Shown: positions 8,229 through 16,923 of the stretch, one piece after another
Layout: each line of letters opens with the position of its first letter
Numbering within the stretch: position 1 is the first letter of the stretch
From: JAJDTQ01 sp965204235
Lineage (GTDB): Bacteria > Desulfobacterota > Binatia > UBA9968 > JAJDTQ01
NCBI GenBank assembly: GCA_965204235.1
Contig: OZ241979.1
Coordinates: forward strand, 620,001 to 684,000
Length of the DNA stretch: 64,000 nt
Direction: 5' to 3'
Program-made: the position numbers and the translations under genes
The notes under the pieces: model-generated
Databases searched by the model: none
The model's input: the letters and a program-made list of their open reading frames with translations, nothing else
Told to the model about the DNA's origin: nothing

Positions 8229-10289
8229 ATGCCTCCCCCCCGGGGTCCTGAACGCCTCCCCCTGCTGTTGCTGCTGCTTGCCCTGTCCACGTTGTTCCCG
8301 TACAGCTTCGACAAGGGATACTTCTACCACGGCGGCACCCATAACTGGAATACGGCGATGAACTTGGCGATAGCCGAGAACCTGTCGCCCGATCACGGTT
8401 TCCGGTTGTTCCGGGCGCGTCGCCAGGAACCGGGCGACGCCCTTGAATACGAGATGTACAGCCGCTTTCCCGTCGGCGGATACGCACTGATCAAACTCGC
8501 CATCCTCCCCTTCGGAAACGACCTGTCCGCCAGGATCCTGGCCGCCCGCATGCTCATGCTGCTGTTGTTCAGCGCCGCCGCGCTCCTGGCCTTCCACTCC
8601 CTCGCACGGATCACTTCCCACCGATGGATCGCACTGGCAGCCACCCTCGCGGCCTTCTCCTCCTACTACATGCTCTTCTACGGCGACGACGTCTCCGTCG
8701 AGATGAGCGTGGACCTGTTCGCGGTGATGCTGGTGTTCCACGGCATGGTGGTGTTCGTGCAGGAGGGACGGTTCCGCCAGTTGCTGGCCAGGACCTGCGT
8801 CGCGCTGCTGCTGGGGTGGCACGTATATGCCTTCCTGCTGCCGTTCCTCATCCTGGGTACGGCGAGCGAGGCGATCCGGGCGTGGAAGGACGGGACCGCG
8901 CCGTGGCCGCGTGTGCGCTCGGCTGCGGGGGCGGTGCTGCGCAGCCGCTACACGGCGCTGGGCGTGTTCGCGCTGCTGTTCGGCGCGGCCGTCCTGGGCT
9001 TCAACTTCGCCAACGAGTACGCCGCGTTCGGAGGCCAGACCGCGGTGAGCGAACTGCCGTCCGTCCAGTCCATGCTCAGGCGGACCGGACTGGACCAGGA
9101 CGCTTCCTTCGACCCCAGGTGGTGGCTGCGCTTCCTGCGACAGCAGTTCTTTCGTGTCGGCGTGGCGTCCGTTCCATTGGTGCTGACCGACTGGGGAATC
9201 GATCTGCTGGAGTGGTTTTCCTCCACTCCCTTTTCGGCGTCCGTCTCTTCGGGACAGCCGTTGTGGGTTTCCCTTTTGGCGTTGCTGATGGTCATGGTCG
9301 CATCCATGACCGTGGTTTGCCTTGCGAGGCGGCTGTTGGACCGGCGGCACCGCATGCTCGTGGCCACACTTGCCCTGTCCGGGTTCTTCTGGGCCCTGCC
9401 CATGCGCCACAATACTGTAAACCCCGGCCACGACTTCGAAGCCCTGCATTACGTGGGCGTCCCGCTGGTGTCCTACTCCCTGCTCCTGCTGTACCTCCAC
9501 AAGCGCCGGGGGCATGGTCCGGTGGTCGGCCTTGCCGTTGCGGCGCTGCTCGCCTTCGTCGTCTCCACTTTCCAGATGAACCACCGATGGCGCCCGGACG
9601 CCCCGGCGGCCGAGCCTGAACTGGCCGCCCTGGCCGAACTCGGGAGCATCCGCGAAACCACCCGGGGAAAGGGGGTCCTGCTTCTTGCGTCCGTCAAGCC
9701 GGACTGGGCCCAGGAGAAAGCAGCCACGTTCCGTTACACACGAATATATAATCTCGCCGGAAGCGTCTTGATACAACACTTTGACGTGGAAACCGCCGCC
9801 CGGGCTGCGGACTTCCTCCTCACCCGCGACCGCCTGGAGAGCAACGCCCTGCTCACGCCCCGGAACGAACAGGTGTTCCTGTATGATTCCGCAGGTACGG
9901 ACGACTGGGTGGAGTTCTACCGGGCCACGTACCGGCAGGTGGTGTCCGGAGAGCCTGCGGCGCGCTCCCACTTCGACGTCTATCTCGGTGACCGCGCGCT
10001 GTTCCACGTCAAGGAGCCCTGTGTCCGGGAGGATCTGCCCCCCAGGGTCTTCGTGGAGGTGACCCCGGAAGACCCGAAAGACGTGCCCAGAGAGCGCCTG
10101 CCCAGATGGCTCTGGAGGTACGGCCTCAATAGGTATTCCAGCCCCTTCCGACGACATGGCGTGCTGTTCGAGGGGAAGTGCATGGCGACCCTTCCATTGC
10201 CCGATTATCCCGTCTCCAACATCCGGACGGGACAGGACGAAGGAAGACGCGGCCGAGTGCTCTGGGAAGCAAGGATACCGGCCCGGTAG
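8229..10289 (+). CDS. Polytopic membrane protein, GT-C glycosyltransferase-like (paralogue 0)
   Basis: A 686-residue protein with about ten or eleven membrane segments in the first 440 residues and a soluble C-terminal domain. The arrangement of one N-terminal helix, a large first loop, then YSRFPVGGYALIKLAI...G...AARML resembles the lipid-linked sugar transferases of the ArnT/PMT (GT-C) group. No function is proven, and catalytic acidic residues cannot be assigned. It is paralogous to three tandem genes at 22.6-29.5 kb, but lacks their long G:C tract: only seven C occur at codons 2-5. AAGGTGAG precedes the ATG. It follows the TRAP permease on the same strand, probably as a separate insertion. 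Confidence 0.75.
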   Translation: MPPPRGPERLPLLLLLLALSTLFPYSFDKGYFYHGGTHNWNTAMNLAIAENLSPDHGFRLFRARRQEPGDALEYEMYSRFPVGGYALIKLAILPFGNDLSARILAARMLMLLLFSAAALLAFHSLARITSHRWIALAATLAAFSSYYMLFYGDDVSVEMSVDLFAVMLVFHGMVVFVQEGRFRQLLARTCVALLLGWHVYAFLLPFLILGTASEAIRAWKDGTAPWPRVRSAAGAVLRSRYTALGVFALLFGAAVLGFNFANEYAAFGGQTAVSELPSVQSMLRRTGLDQDASFDPRWWLRFLRQQFFRVGVASVPLVLTDWGIDLLEWFSSTPFSASVSSGQPLWVSLLALLMVMVASMTVVCLARRLLDRRHRMLVATLALSGFFWALPMRHNTVNPGHDFEALHYVGVPLVSYSLLLLYLHKRRGHGPVVGLAVAALLAFVVSTFQMNHRWRPDAPAAEPELAALAELGSIRETTRGKGVLLLASVKPDWAQEKAATFRYTRIYNLAGSVLIQHFDVETAARAADFLLTRDRLESNALLTPRNEQVFLYDSAGTDDWVEFYRATYRQVVSGEPAARSHFDVYLGDRALFHVKEPCVREDLPPRVFVEVTPEDPKDVPRERLPRWLWRYGLNRYSSPFRRHGVLFEGKCMATLPLPDYPVSNIRTGQDEGRRGRVLWEARIPAR

Positions 10290-10470
10290 TCCCCGCCGGC
10301 CGCGGCCATCGACGCTCTACGGATACGAAGTGCAAGCATCATGCGGCAGGGACCGTTGGGAAGACGGACTTGAACAGGTGGTGGATTTGGGGGTAGCCGA
10401 CGGAGTGGCCATCGCGGTGGTTTTCCGGTATAGGGGAGCCAACACCTCCCGCGAAGAAGGAGACCCACAC

Positions 10471-11196
10471 ATGGCGGACACCATACCCCGTATCGTTGAC
10501 GAGAACGATTCGGCCCTGGAATCGGGAACGGTCGAGTACGGAAGCTGCAAGGGTTACCTGTCGCGTCCCAGGGGCGGCGCCGACCTGGGCTCGGTCATCG
10601 TCATCCATGAGAACGTCGGTCTGGTGGACCACATCAGGGACGTGGCGCGCCGCTTCGCCAAGGAAGGTTTCGCCGCACTGGCGCCGGACATGCTCCAACG
10701 GGTGGGCGGCAGCGGGCAGTTCGACAAGTCGGAAGACGCCATTGCCGCGATCCGGAGCCTGGACCCCGACGGCTGCGTGGAAGACCTGACCAGCGCGCTC
10801 CGGTACCTGAAGGGTCAAGGGTTCGCCAACGGCAAGGTGGGCGTGGTGGGTTATTGCTGGGGCGGCGGCCAATCCCTGAACTTCGCCACGAAATGCAGCG
10901 ACCTCGGCGCCGCGGTGGTCTATTACGGCCGCAACCCCAATCCGCTGGAGCAGGTCGCCAACATCTCGTGCCCGCTGATGGGGAACTACGCGGAGGACGA
11001 CCCGAACATCGTCCCGGGAATCGAGCCCCTCGAGGAGGCGCTGGCCAAGTCCGGCAAGAGCATGGACCTGAAGATCTACCCGGGCGCCAGGCACGCCTTC
11101 CACAACAACACCAACGCCGACCGCTACCACCCGGAGGCGGCCAGGGACTCCTGGCGGCGGACCGTGGAGTTCTACCGGGCCCACCTGTCGAGCTAG
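10471..11196 (+). CDS. Dienelactone hydrolase family protein
   Basis: A 241-residue alpha/beta hydrolase. It shows the family's VIHENVGL (Glu that orients the nucleophile), the elbow GYCWGGG with catalytic Cys, Asp in YAEDDPNI and His in GARHAFHN, so the Cys-Asp-His triad is complete. Members open lactone rings in aromatic degradation, but many have other ester substrates. GAAGAAGGAGA precedes the ATG at 10471. The upstream ~180 bp hold no gene. It stands alone on the plus strand, with minus-strand genes converging from the right. Confidence 0.9.
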   Translation: MADTIPRIVDENDSALESGTVEYGSCKGYLSRPRGGADLGSVIVIHENVGLVDHIRDVARRFAKEGFAALAPDMLQRVGGSGQFDKSEDAIAAIRSLDPDGCVEDLTSALRYLKGQGFANGKVGVVGYCWGGGQSLNFATKCSDLGAAVVYYGRNPNPLEQVANISCPLMGNYAEDDPNIVPGIEPLEEALAKSGKSMDLKIYPGARHAFHNNTNADRYHPEAARDSWRRTVEFYRAHLSS

Positions 11197-11259
11197 ACGA
11201 CCGCGGCGGATCCCTCCGGCGGAGAGGGACCGCAGGCGAGCTCGTAACCGGAAGGCGGA

Positions 11260-11853
11260 TCAGCGCCGGCGGGACAGGTCGATGGGGATGGCGTCGCGAC
11301 GGTCGGGCGGCTCCAGGAACGTGACACTGTCGTAGAAATCGTCCAGCGCAATGAACTTGCCGTTCTGCTCTGCCCATTCCCGCATCCGGCGGTTGCAGCT
11401 ATCTCGCCAAGACAGCACTTCGATACGCCAACTGCGGCGGTGCATCCGTTCCAGGTCGGCGTGAAAGCCAACGCCGTCCATGAAGCCGGCGCCATCGCCG
11501 GTGAGCAGGACCGCGATACCGGGATCGCCGTTGTAGTCCAGTGAATCGCGCAGCATGGCGGTCTGGAGCATCTGGTCCACGCCTTGCTCCCGGCCGCCCA
11601 ACGCGCCGCGTTCCAGTAGCTGTACGGTGACGCCTTCGTTTTCCAGGCGGTTCCAGACGAGACGCAGTTCCGGCGGCACGGAACCGACGGCTATGGCGTG
11701 TTCGATTTCCCGCCCCGCGTGGGCCAGTTCCAGCAGGTTGCGGAACTGGATGCGCGCGCGGGAGCGAGCGCTTTCGCCTTCACGTTCGACGGCCGCATGC
11801 TGTGTGCCGATGAAGATGTTGGAGTTGTCCCAGTAGATGAAAACTTTTTCCAT
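11260..11853 (-). CDS. NYN/PIN-like domain protein (putative RNase)
   Basis: A 197-residue protein beginning MEKVFIYWDNSNIF, the first acidic motif of NYN (LabA-like) PIN-fold domains. The second acidic motif is VLLTGDGAGFMDGV, with DQMLQTAMLRDSL between. The final strand region EVLSWRDSCNRRMREWAEQ and ALDDFYDSVTFLE also fits the family. NYN domains are metal-dependent RNases; a role in RNA decay or defence is inferred from the family only. The ATG at 11853 gives the standard N terminus. A small SH3-like protein is encoded 65 bp upstream on the same strand. Confidence 0.8.
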   Translation of the reverse strand: MEKVFIYWDNSNIFIGTQHAAVEREGESARSRARIQFRNLLELAHAGREIEHAIAVGSVPPELRLVWNRLENEGVTVQLLERGALGGREQGVDQMLQTAMLRDSLDYNGDPGIAVLLTGDGAGFMDGVGFHADLERMHRRSWRIEVLSWRDSCNRRMREWAEQNGKFIALDDFYDSVTFLEPPDRRDAIPIDLSRRR

Positions 11854-11918
11854 TGCGAACCACACGATGAATTGCCGAGGGCGCGCCGACGGCCTCGAAG
11901 ACCGGCCGCGGGGCTCCC

Positions 11919-12203
11919 TCAACACTCGTCAGGGTCGAGACACGCCAGGAGTCGGCGGCACAGGCCGTTGCGGCCGGGGTCGTCGTAGTGCCGGACGCCG
12001 AAATAGTAGCAGCAGCTCTCGTTGTCCAGGTCGTTCTGGAACACGCGGAGCCGGCCGTCCTGGAAACGGATGCGCACGAGACAGGTGCCGCCGGGAACGT
12101 TCGAGGTGACCACCTCCTCCACCACGCCCACACCCCACTGGAGGTAGCGGTCGTGCTTCACCTCGTCCCCGGCCCTCAGAAAGAGTCTCGGATCATTTCG
12201 CAC
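11919..12203 (-). CDS. Small DUF3553-like protein
   Basis: A 94-residue hydrophilic protein with a beta-rich core: AGDEVKHDRYLQWGVGVVEE followed by LVRIRFQDGRLRVFQNDL. This is typical of small SH3-like modules (DUF3553/CarD-N-like). Its tail is rich in cysteine and aromatics (CCYYFGVRHYDD) and ends in CLDPDEC. Function is unknown. It lies between the NYN gene and a membrane protein, all on the minus strand. Confidence 0.6.
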   Translation of the reverse strand: MRNDPRLFLRAGDEVKHDRYLQWGVGVVEEVVTSNVPGGTCLVRIRFQDGRLRVFQNDLDNESCCYYFGVRHYDDPGRNGLCRRLLACLDPDEC

Positions 12204-12263
12204 GACCCCTCTCCCAGGCCCCCCTCCCCAAGGCCCATGGGCAACCGCATCGGACCGCGGGCG

Positions 12264-12710
12264 CTAATCGCTGCCGCGCGCCAGGGTGAAGCCCAGCGCG
12301 CCCGCGGCCACGGGGAAGGAGATGTCCGTGAGTTTCCACCCGATCCCGAGGCCGTCGTCGCCTACCGTCCGGTAGCCAAGGCCCCATTCCAGGTTCAGGA
12401 CGTAGAACCAGTTCCAGTAGTACAGCAGACCGATGACCCCGAAGGAGTAGAACAGCACGTTGGCGCTCAGCCGGGTCCACGTAACCGCGTCATCGGAAGC
12501 CGCGGCGTCAGCCGCGCGCTTGCGCGCGTATGCGAACAGGACGCCCAGCACCACCGCGGCCCCGGTGAACCAGTTGATGACGCTCCACCACGGGATGTAC
12601 GGGGATGCCTCCGTGGACTCGTAGATCAGCGGCTCGACGAACCCGAGGATCCCCACCACCAGCGCCATGACGATGAGATACGTTCCGACGACCTTCTCCA
12701 GCGCGTCCAT
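12264..12710 (-). CDS. Hypothetical four-helix membrane protein
   Basis: A 148-residue protein with hydrophobic segments at about residues 8-27, 42-62, 80-100 and 125-142, in keeping with a small inner-membrane protein. I recognise no family. The ATG at 12710 is preceded on the minus strand by AAAGGGGGAAG. An upstream extension of the frame adds 19 residues without a ribosome site. Confidence 0.65.
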   Translation of the reverse strand: MDALEKVVGTYLIVMALVVGILGFVEPLIYESTEASPYIPWWSVINWFTGAAVVLGVLFAYARKRAADAAASDDAVTWTRLSANVLFYSFGVIGLLYYWNWFYVLNLEWGLGYRTVGDDGLGIGWKLTDISFPVAAGALGFTLARGSD

Positions 12711-12889
12711 GTCTTCCCCCTTTCGGCAACGCTCCCGTCCTTGCCTCCCACAGGCAAGCACGCGCAAGCTCGTAAGCTAACAGCATCCGGCGGCCATCTC
12801 AACCGGGGAACCCGGACCCGACTGCGCGCAGGACCTCGGGAGCCGGCCCGATGGTCGGGTCCGAACGGTTCCGTCCGTCCACTGCGGCG

Positions 12890-13357
12890 TCAAGGGTTTC
12901 GGACCCTCGCCAACTCGACCTCCACGAATTCCTCGGCCTGCGGGTTCCAGGCATAGACCGCCATCCCGGCGACCACGCCGTTCATGACCGAGACCACGAC
13001 CTGGGCGGCGTCCGGGTAAGTGGGCTCGCCGAAGGGGGTGGCGCAGGCCCTGTCTTCGTCGGAGAAGTAGGCGTGGTGGTCGGGGTGGGAATGGTAGAAC
13101 GCCTTGAGGGAAAGCCCGCTCCGTTCCGCCTGCTCCAGGACCGCCTCCAGGGCTCCGGGGTCCATGGTGTAGGCGGTCCTGGCGTCCCGCGGGAAGGTCT
13201 CGGGATCCCTGGCGTGGAGGCCGTTCTGGACGTTGGCCAGCCTGTGGACCCGGTCGCCGCGGCCGTCGCCCAGGATGACGCCGCAACACTCCTCCGGCCA
13301 CGTCTCCCGGGCGTGCGCGGCCACCGCGGCCACCGCCGCTTCGGTCAGTCGGAACAC
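12890..13357 (-). CDS. JAMM/Mov34 (MPN+) family metallopeptidase
   Basis: A 155-residue single-domain protein. All JAMM zinc and catalytic residues are present: Glu in WPEECCGVI, and HSHPDHHAYFSDED containing the HxH plus distal Asp pattern. Bacterial members act as isopeptidases on ubiquitin-like tails or in cysteine/thiocarboxylate chemistry. No ThiS/MoaD-like or E1-like gene is adjacent, so the substrate is unknown. It ends 36 bp upstream-relative to the CoA-transferase stop and is read in the same direction as that gene. Confidence 0.88.
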   Translation of the reverse strand: MFRLTEAAVAAVAAHARETWPEECCGVILGDGRGDRVHRLANVQNGLHARDPETFPRDARTAYTMDPGALEAVLEQAERSGLSLKAFYHSHPDHHAYFSDEDRACATPFGEPTYPDAAQVVVSVMNGVVAGMAVYAWNPQAEEFVEVELARVRNP

Positions 13358-13393
13358 GGCCTCTCGCTGCGGTTCGCCCGACCGGACGGGCTC

Positions 13394-14608
13394 CTAGTCG
13401 ATGACCCCCTCCCTCGTGAGGGTCTCGAACTCGTGGTCCGGCAGCCCCAGCAACTCGCGGTAGAAATAGGCGTTGTGCTCGCCCAGCAAGGGGTCCCTCC
13501 GCTCCGGGCCGCCTTCGCTTTCGGACAGGGTGAACGGCGCGCGCTGGTACGACATGACACCGATCTCCGGATGCTCCATACGGGTCCATTGGCCTCGATG
13601 CGCGAACTGCGGGTCCTGGTAAACCTGGTCCATGCGGTTGACCCGCCCCGACGGAACGCCCGCGGCCTGGAGCCGTTCCACCAGGTCACCGGCCTCGAAC
13701 CGGCGCGTCCACTCGCCGACCCGGTCCTCCAGCTCGTCCACCCGGGCGCGCCGGGCGGCCGCGGTGGCGTACTCGTCCCGACCGCCCCATTCCGGCCGGT
13801 CCATGACTTGGCACAACCCCTTCCACTGCTCGTCCGAGGCAACGCTGAGGACGCACCAGTCGTCCTCGCCGGCGCAGGGGAACGCGCCGTGGGGCGCGGC
13901 CGTGGGATGCCGGTTGCCGTCACGCGCGGCGATGGCGCCGTTGAGGCCGTAGTCCAGCAGCAGCGGCGCAATGTACTGGAGCCCGGTCTCGTACTGCGCC
14001 AGGTCGATGTGCTGCCCGCGGCCGGTGGCGTCCCGGTGCTCCAGCGCGGCCAGCACCGCCACCACGCCATAGCCCACGGCGATGTAGTCGATGTACGGGC
14101 CGTAGAGGATCTGGGGCGAGCCGTCCCGGTATCCGGTAAGGTTCGTGAAACCGGCCAGCGAGGAGAGCTGGGAGCCGAAGCCGGGGTGGTGCGCGTGGGG
14201 CCCGGTCTGTCCAAGGTTGGAGCTACTCAACATGACCAGCCGCGGGTTGACCTCCTTCAGGGTCTCGTACCCCAGCCCCAGACGGTCCATGGTGCCCGGG
14301 CTGAAGTTCTCCACCAGCACGTCCGCCCAGCCGGCGATGCGCCGGGCCAGCGCCGTGGCCGCCGGCCCCTTCTTCAGGTTGAGCGTCACGCCCAGCTTCT
14401 CGCTGTTGCACAGGGCGAACAGGCCGGAGCGGTTGAGCCCGTGGACGTTGTCCTTGTAAGGAGGATAATGGGTCCGGAAACCGTCGGGGCGCACCCGCGA
14501 CTCCACGTGGACCACGGCAGCGCCCTGGTCCACCAGATGCTTGCCCACCACCGGGCCCGCGGCATACGCGGCGAACTCCGCCACCTTGATGCCTTCCAGC
14601 GCCTTCAT
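13394..14608 (-). CDS. Class III CoA-transferase (CaiB/BaiF family), first of pair
   Basis: A 404-residue protein that exchanges CoA between carboxylic acids. N-terminal LEGIKVAEFAAYAAGPVVGK, DVLVENFSPGTMDRLGLGYE and GQTGPHAHHPGFG are characteristic. The Asp of HIDLAQYE sits where the family keeps its catalytic aspartate. The C terminus has DPLLGEHNAYFYRELLGL. A GGGGAG site precedes the ATG. The second CoA-transferase lies 50 bp upstream, and such tandem pairs often form a heteromer, as in benzylsuccinate CoA-transferase. Confidence 0.93.
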   Translation of the reverse strand: MKALEGIKVAEFAAYAAGPVVGKHLVDQGAAVVHVESRVRPDGFRTHYPPYKDNVHGLNRSGLFALCNSEKLGVTLNLKKGPAATALARRIAGWADVLVENFSPGTMDRLGLGYETLKEVNPRLVMLSSSNLGQTGPHAHHPGFGSQLSSLAGFTNLTGYRDGSPQILYGPYIDYIAVGYGVVAVLAALEHRDATGRGQHIDLAQYETGLQYIAPLLLDYGLNGAIAARDGNRHPTAAPHGAFPCAGEDDWCVLSVASDEQWKGLCQVMDRPEWGGRDEYATAAARRARVDELEDRVGEWTRRFEAGDLVERLQAAGVPSGRVNRMDQVYQDPQFAHRGQWTRMEHPEIGVMSYQRAPFTLSESEGGPERRDPLLGEHNAYFYRELLGLPDHEFETLTREGVID

Positions 14609-14658
14609 GAGTCTCCCCGTCCGGGAAGGCCGCTACCGGCCGCCCGTCCTTTTCTGCG

Positions 14659-15915
14659 TCAGACCACGCCCCGGTCCCCGAGGCGCGTCAACTCCTCCGG
14701 ACCCAGTCCCAACTCGGCGTAGATCTCCCGGTTGTGCTCGCCGATGAGCGGCGCCCTGCGGCGGATCCGGCACGGGAACTCCGAGAACCGCGCGAACCCC
14801 CCGGGGTAGGTGATGGAGCGGTCGAGCTCGGGATGCTCCACCTCCTGCCAGAACCCCCGCGCCCGGAGCTGCGGGTCGGCGAGGATCTCCCGGGCCGTGG
14901 AGACGGGGTAGCCCAGCATGCCGCGCTCGGTCACGGCCTCGAAGAACTCCCGCTTGGTGACGCCCGCGAAGAACTCGCCGATGGGCTTCTCCATGTCGTC
15001 GATCTCCGCCTGGGTCACCTGCTCGATGTGGAACGCGCGCCAGTCCTTCCGCAGCAGGAACTCCGGCGCCGCCCCCTTGCTGGCCATCCATTCCACCAGC
15101 GCCTGGTTGGTCTTGCGTCCGGCTTCGCCCCCGTAGATGATGAAGTTGAGGTAGCCGTCCTTGCAGGGCCAGAACACCCGCATCCTGGCGCCGGTGATGG
15201 TGCGTCCGGTCATGAAGGAACCGGCGCGCTTCTCCAACGCCCGGTTGAGGTCCCAGAAGGTGTGGGCGTGGGAGAAACCCCAGAGCATGCACGCCTGGGC
15301 CGACACGTCCACGTGCTCGCCGCGGCCGGTGCGCCTGCGCTGGGTGTGGGCCACCAAGGCCGCCATGGCGGCATAGGCGCCGGTCCACTGGTAGGACTGG
15401 GGGAAGGTCACGCGGAGCGGCGGCCGGTCCGGGTCGCCGGTGAGCGACATGCAGCCGCTCATGGCCATGATCTCGATGTCCGTGGCTCGATACCGGCTGT
15501 AGGGACCGGTCAACCCGAAGGGGGTGATGGACACCAGCACCAGCTTGGGGTTGGCCGCCCGGATGGCCCGATGGCCGAGGCCGATGTCGTCCAGGTAGCC
15601 GGGACGGAACGTCTCCAGGACGAAGTCCGCCTTCTCCACGAGCCTCCGGAAAAGGTCCCGTCCCTCCGGAGCCTCGAGGTCCAGCGTGACCCCGCGCTTG
15701 TTGTTGTTGAAGGCGAACCAGTACAGGCTCTTCTCGGGATCGTTGCCGCGGTCGAGGTACGGCCCGATCCGCCGGGCGGCGTCGCCTCCGGGCCGCTCCA
15801 CCTTGACCACGTCGGCGCCGAGGTCGCCCAGCGTCTTGCCGCAGAGAAAGCCCAGCTCGTCGGTCAGGTCCAGTACGCGGTAGGGCGCCAGAGGCCCTTG
15901 CTCATGCGGCGTCAT
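14659..15915 (-). CDS. Class III CoA-transferase (CaiB/BaiF family), second of pair
   Basis: A 418-residue paralogue of the neighbouring gene. It contains YRVLDLTDELGFLCGKTLGD, LGADVVKVERPGGD, ADFVLETFRPGYLDDIGLG and HVDVSAQA (aspartate at the presumed catalytic position), with PLIGEHNREIYAELGLG at the C terminus. The two genes are co-directional with a 50-bp gap and probably cotranscribed. A heteromeric transferase acting on an organic-acid degradation intermediate is plausible, but the substrate cannot be read. Confidence 0.93.
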   Translation of the reverse strand: MTPHEQGPLAPYRVLDLTDELGFLCGKTLGDLGADVVKVERPGGDAARRIGPYLDRGNDPEKSLYWFAFNNNKRGVTLDLEAPEGRDLFRRLVEKADFVLETFRPGYLDDIGLGHRAIRAANPKLVLVSITPFGLTGPYSRYRATDIEIMAMSGCMSLTGDPDRPPLRVTFPQSYQWTGAYAAMAALVAHTQRRRTGRGEHVDVSAQACMLWGFSHAHTFWDLNRALEKRAGSFMTGRTITGARMRVFWPCKDGYLNFIIYGGEAGRKTNQALVEWMASKGAAPEFLLRKDWRAFHIEQVTQAEIDDMEKPIGEFFAGVTKREFFEAVTERGMLGYPVSTAREILADPQLRARGFWQEVEHPELDRSITYPGGFARFSEFPCRIRRRAPLIGEHNREIYAELGLGPEELTRLGDRGVV

Positions 15916-16024
15916 CAGCCTGCCGTGGGTCCGTGTTCGCGATCATCGACGGGTTCGCCCCTCCCTTGCCCCTCTGGTTTCGTCCGCATAGCCCGCAGGG
16001 CCGGGGGTTGTCAACATGCGCTCG

Positions 16025-16426
16025 TCACCCGCCGCTCCCGTATTCGACGTAGTTGGACACGCGCCAGCCCGGCCCCTCCCTGCGCACGCGGACGAGGAGC
16101 CTTCGGTGGAATTCGCCGGCGCCCTCCGGCCGGATGGTGAGCTCGTACAAGAACGCGGCGCCTCCGCCCGCCTCGCGTCGTTCCAGCAGCTTGTAATAGA
16201 CCCGCGGCTTGCGCGTACCCGCGTCGATGGAGTGCCCCGAAGTCAGCCGGATCCGCTCGTCCACCTTCCGCCGGGCCAGCCCCACCGTGTAGTCCCGGGA
16301 CCGGGACAGGTCGATCCGCACGTAGTGCCAGTCGAGGAACGCCTCCGCCGCGCCCCGGGCCGTGGCGTCGCCGGCCCCGCCGCAACCCGCCAGGAGCAGG
16401 ACCGCGCACACCGCGCGCCACGTCAC
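16025..16426 (-). CDS. Small predicted lipoprotein
   Basis: A 133-residue protein with a lipoprotein signal: VCAVLLLAGCGG, where LAGC is the lipobox. The mature part is about 110 residues, mixed alpha/beta, with no family I recognise; it resembles DUF4878/NTF2-like lipoproteins in having AAEAFLDWHYVRID early. The GTG start overlaps the lspA stop (GTGA), so it is translationally coupled to the enzyme that would process it. Confidence 0.7.
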   Translation of the reverse strand: MTWRAVCAVLLLAGCGGAGDATARGAAEAFLDWHYVRIDLSRSRDYTVGLARRKVDERIRLTSGHSIDAGTRKPRVYYKLLERREAGGGAAFLYELTIRPEGAGEFHRRLLVRVRREGPGWRVSNYVEYGSGG

Positions 16427-16923
16427 CCCTCGGGCCTCGCGGGCGAGAACGGGTCCCGGCCCTTGGCCCGGAAGAGGCCGTAAACGCACAACGCCGCGCC
16501 CACGGAGATGAAGCTGTCCGCCACGTTGAAGGCCGGCCAGTGGTAGCCGTTCCAGTGGACGTCCACGAAGTCGATGACCTCGCCGTGGAACACCCGGTCC
16601 ACCAGGTTGCCAGCGGCCCCTCCCAGGATGAACGTCAACGAAAGCGCGAGACCCGTATCCGCCTCCGAGAGCCTCCGCAGCAGGTGGACCACGAAGGCCA
16701 TGGCCGCCAGCGAGACGACGATGAGGACGTAGGCGCCCAGGGCCCTGCGCTCGCCGGCCAGGAGTCCGAAGGCGGCGCCGGTGTTGCGGACGTGGGTCAG
16801 GTCCACCCAGCCCTCGATGACCGGGATCGAGTGATGGAGCGGGATCCAGTGGACGACCAGCAGCTTGGCGCCCTGGTCGAGCAGCAGGATCACCGCCACC
16901 AGGGTTGCTATGCGCGTGCGCAT
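16423..16923 (-). CDS. lspA: Lipoprotein signal peptidase II
   Basis: A 166-residue inner-membrane aspartyl protease that removes signal peptides from diacylglyceryl-modified prolipoproteins. Four membrane helices are visible. Conserved motifs are LLLDQGAKLL, THVRNTGAAFGLL, GGAAGNLVDRVFHGEVIDFVD (first catalytic Asp near residue 118) and FNVADSFI (second Asp). ATG 16923 overlaps the 3' end of ileS by 16 bp. The ileS-lspA order is common in bacteria. Confidence 0.97.
   Translation of the reverse strand: MRTRIATLVAVILLLDQGAKLLVVHWIPLHHSIPVIEGWVDLTHVRNTGAAFGLLAGERRALGAYVLIVVSLAAMAFVVHLLRRLSEADTGLALSLTFILGGAAGNLVDRVFHGEVIDFVDVHWNGYHWPAFNVADSFISVGAALCVYGLFRAKGRDPFSPARPEG

Noticed and set aside
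13394..15915. Idea that the two CoA-transferases are a recent tandem duplication
   Set aside because: The proteins share only family motifs and differ throughout, so they are old paralogues, likely subunits of a heteromer.
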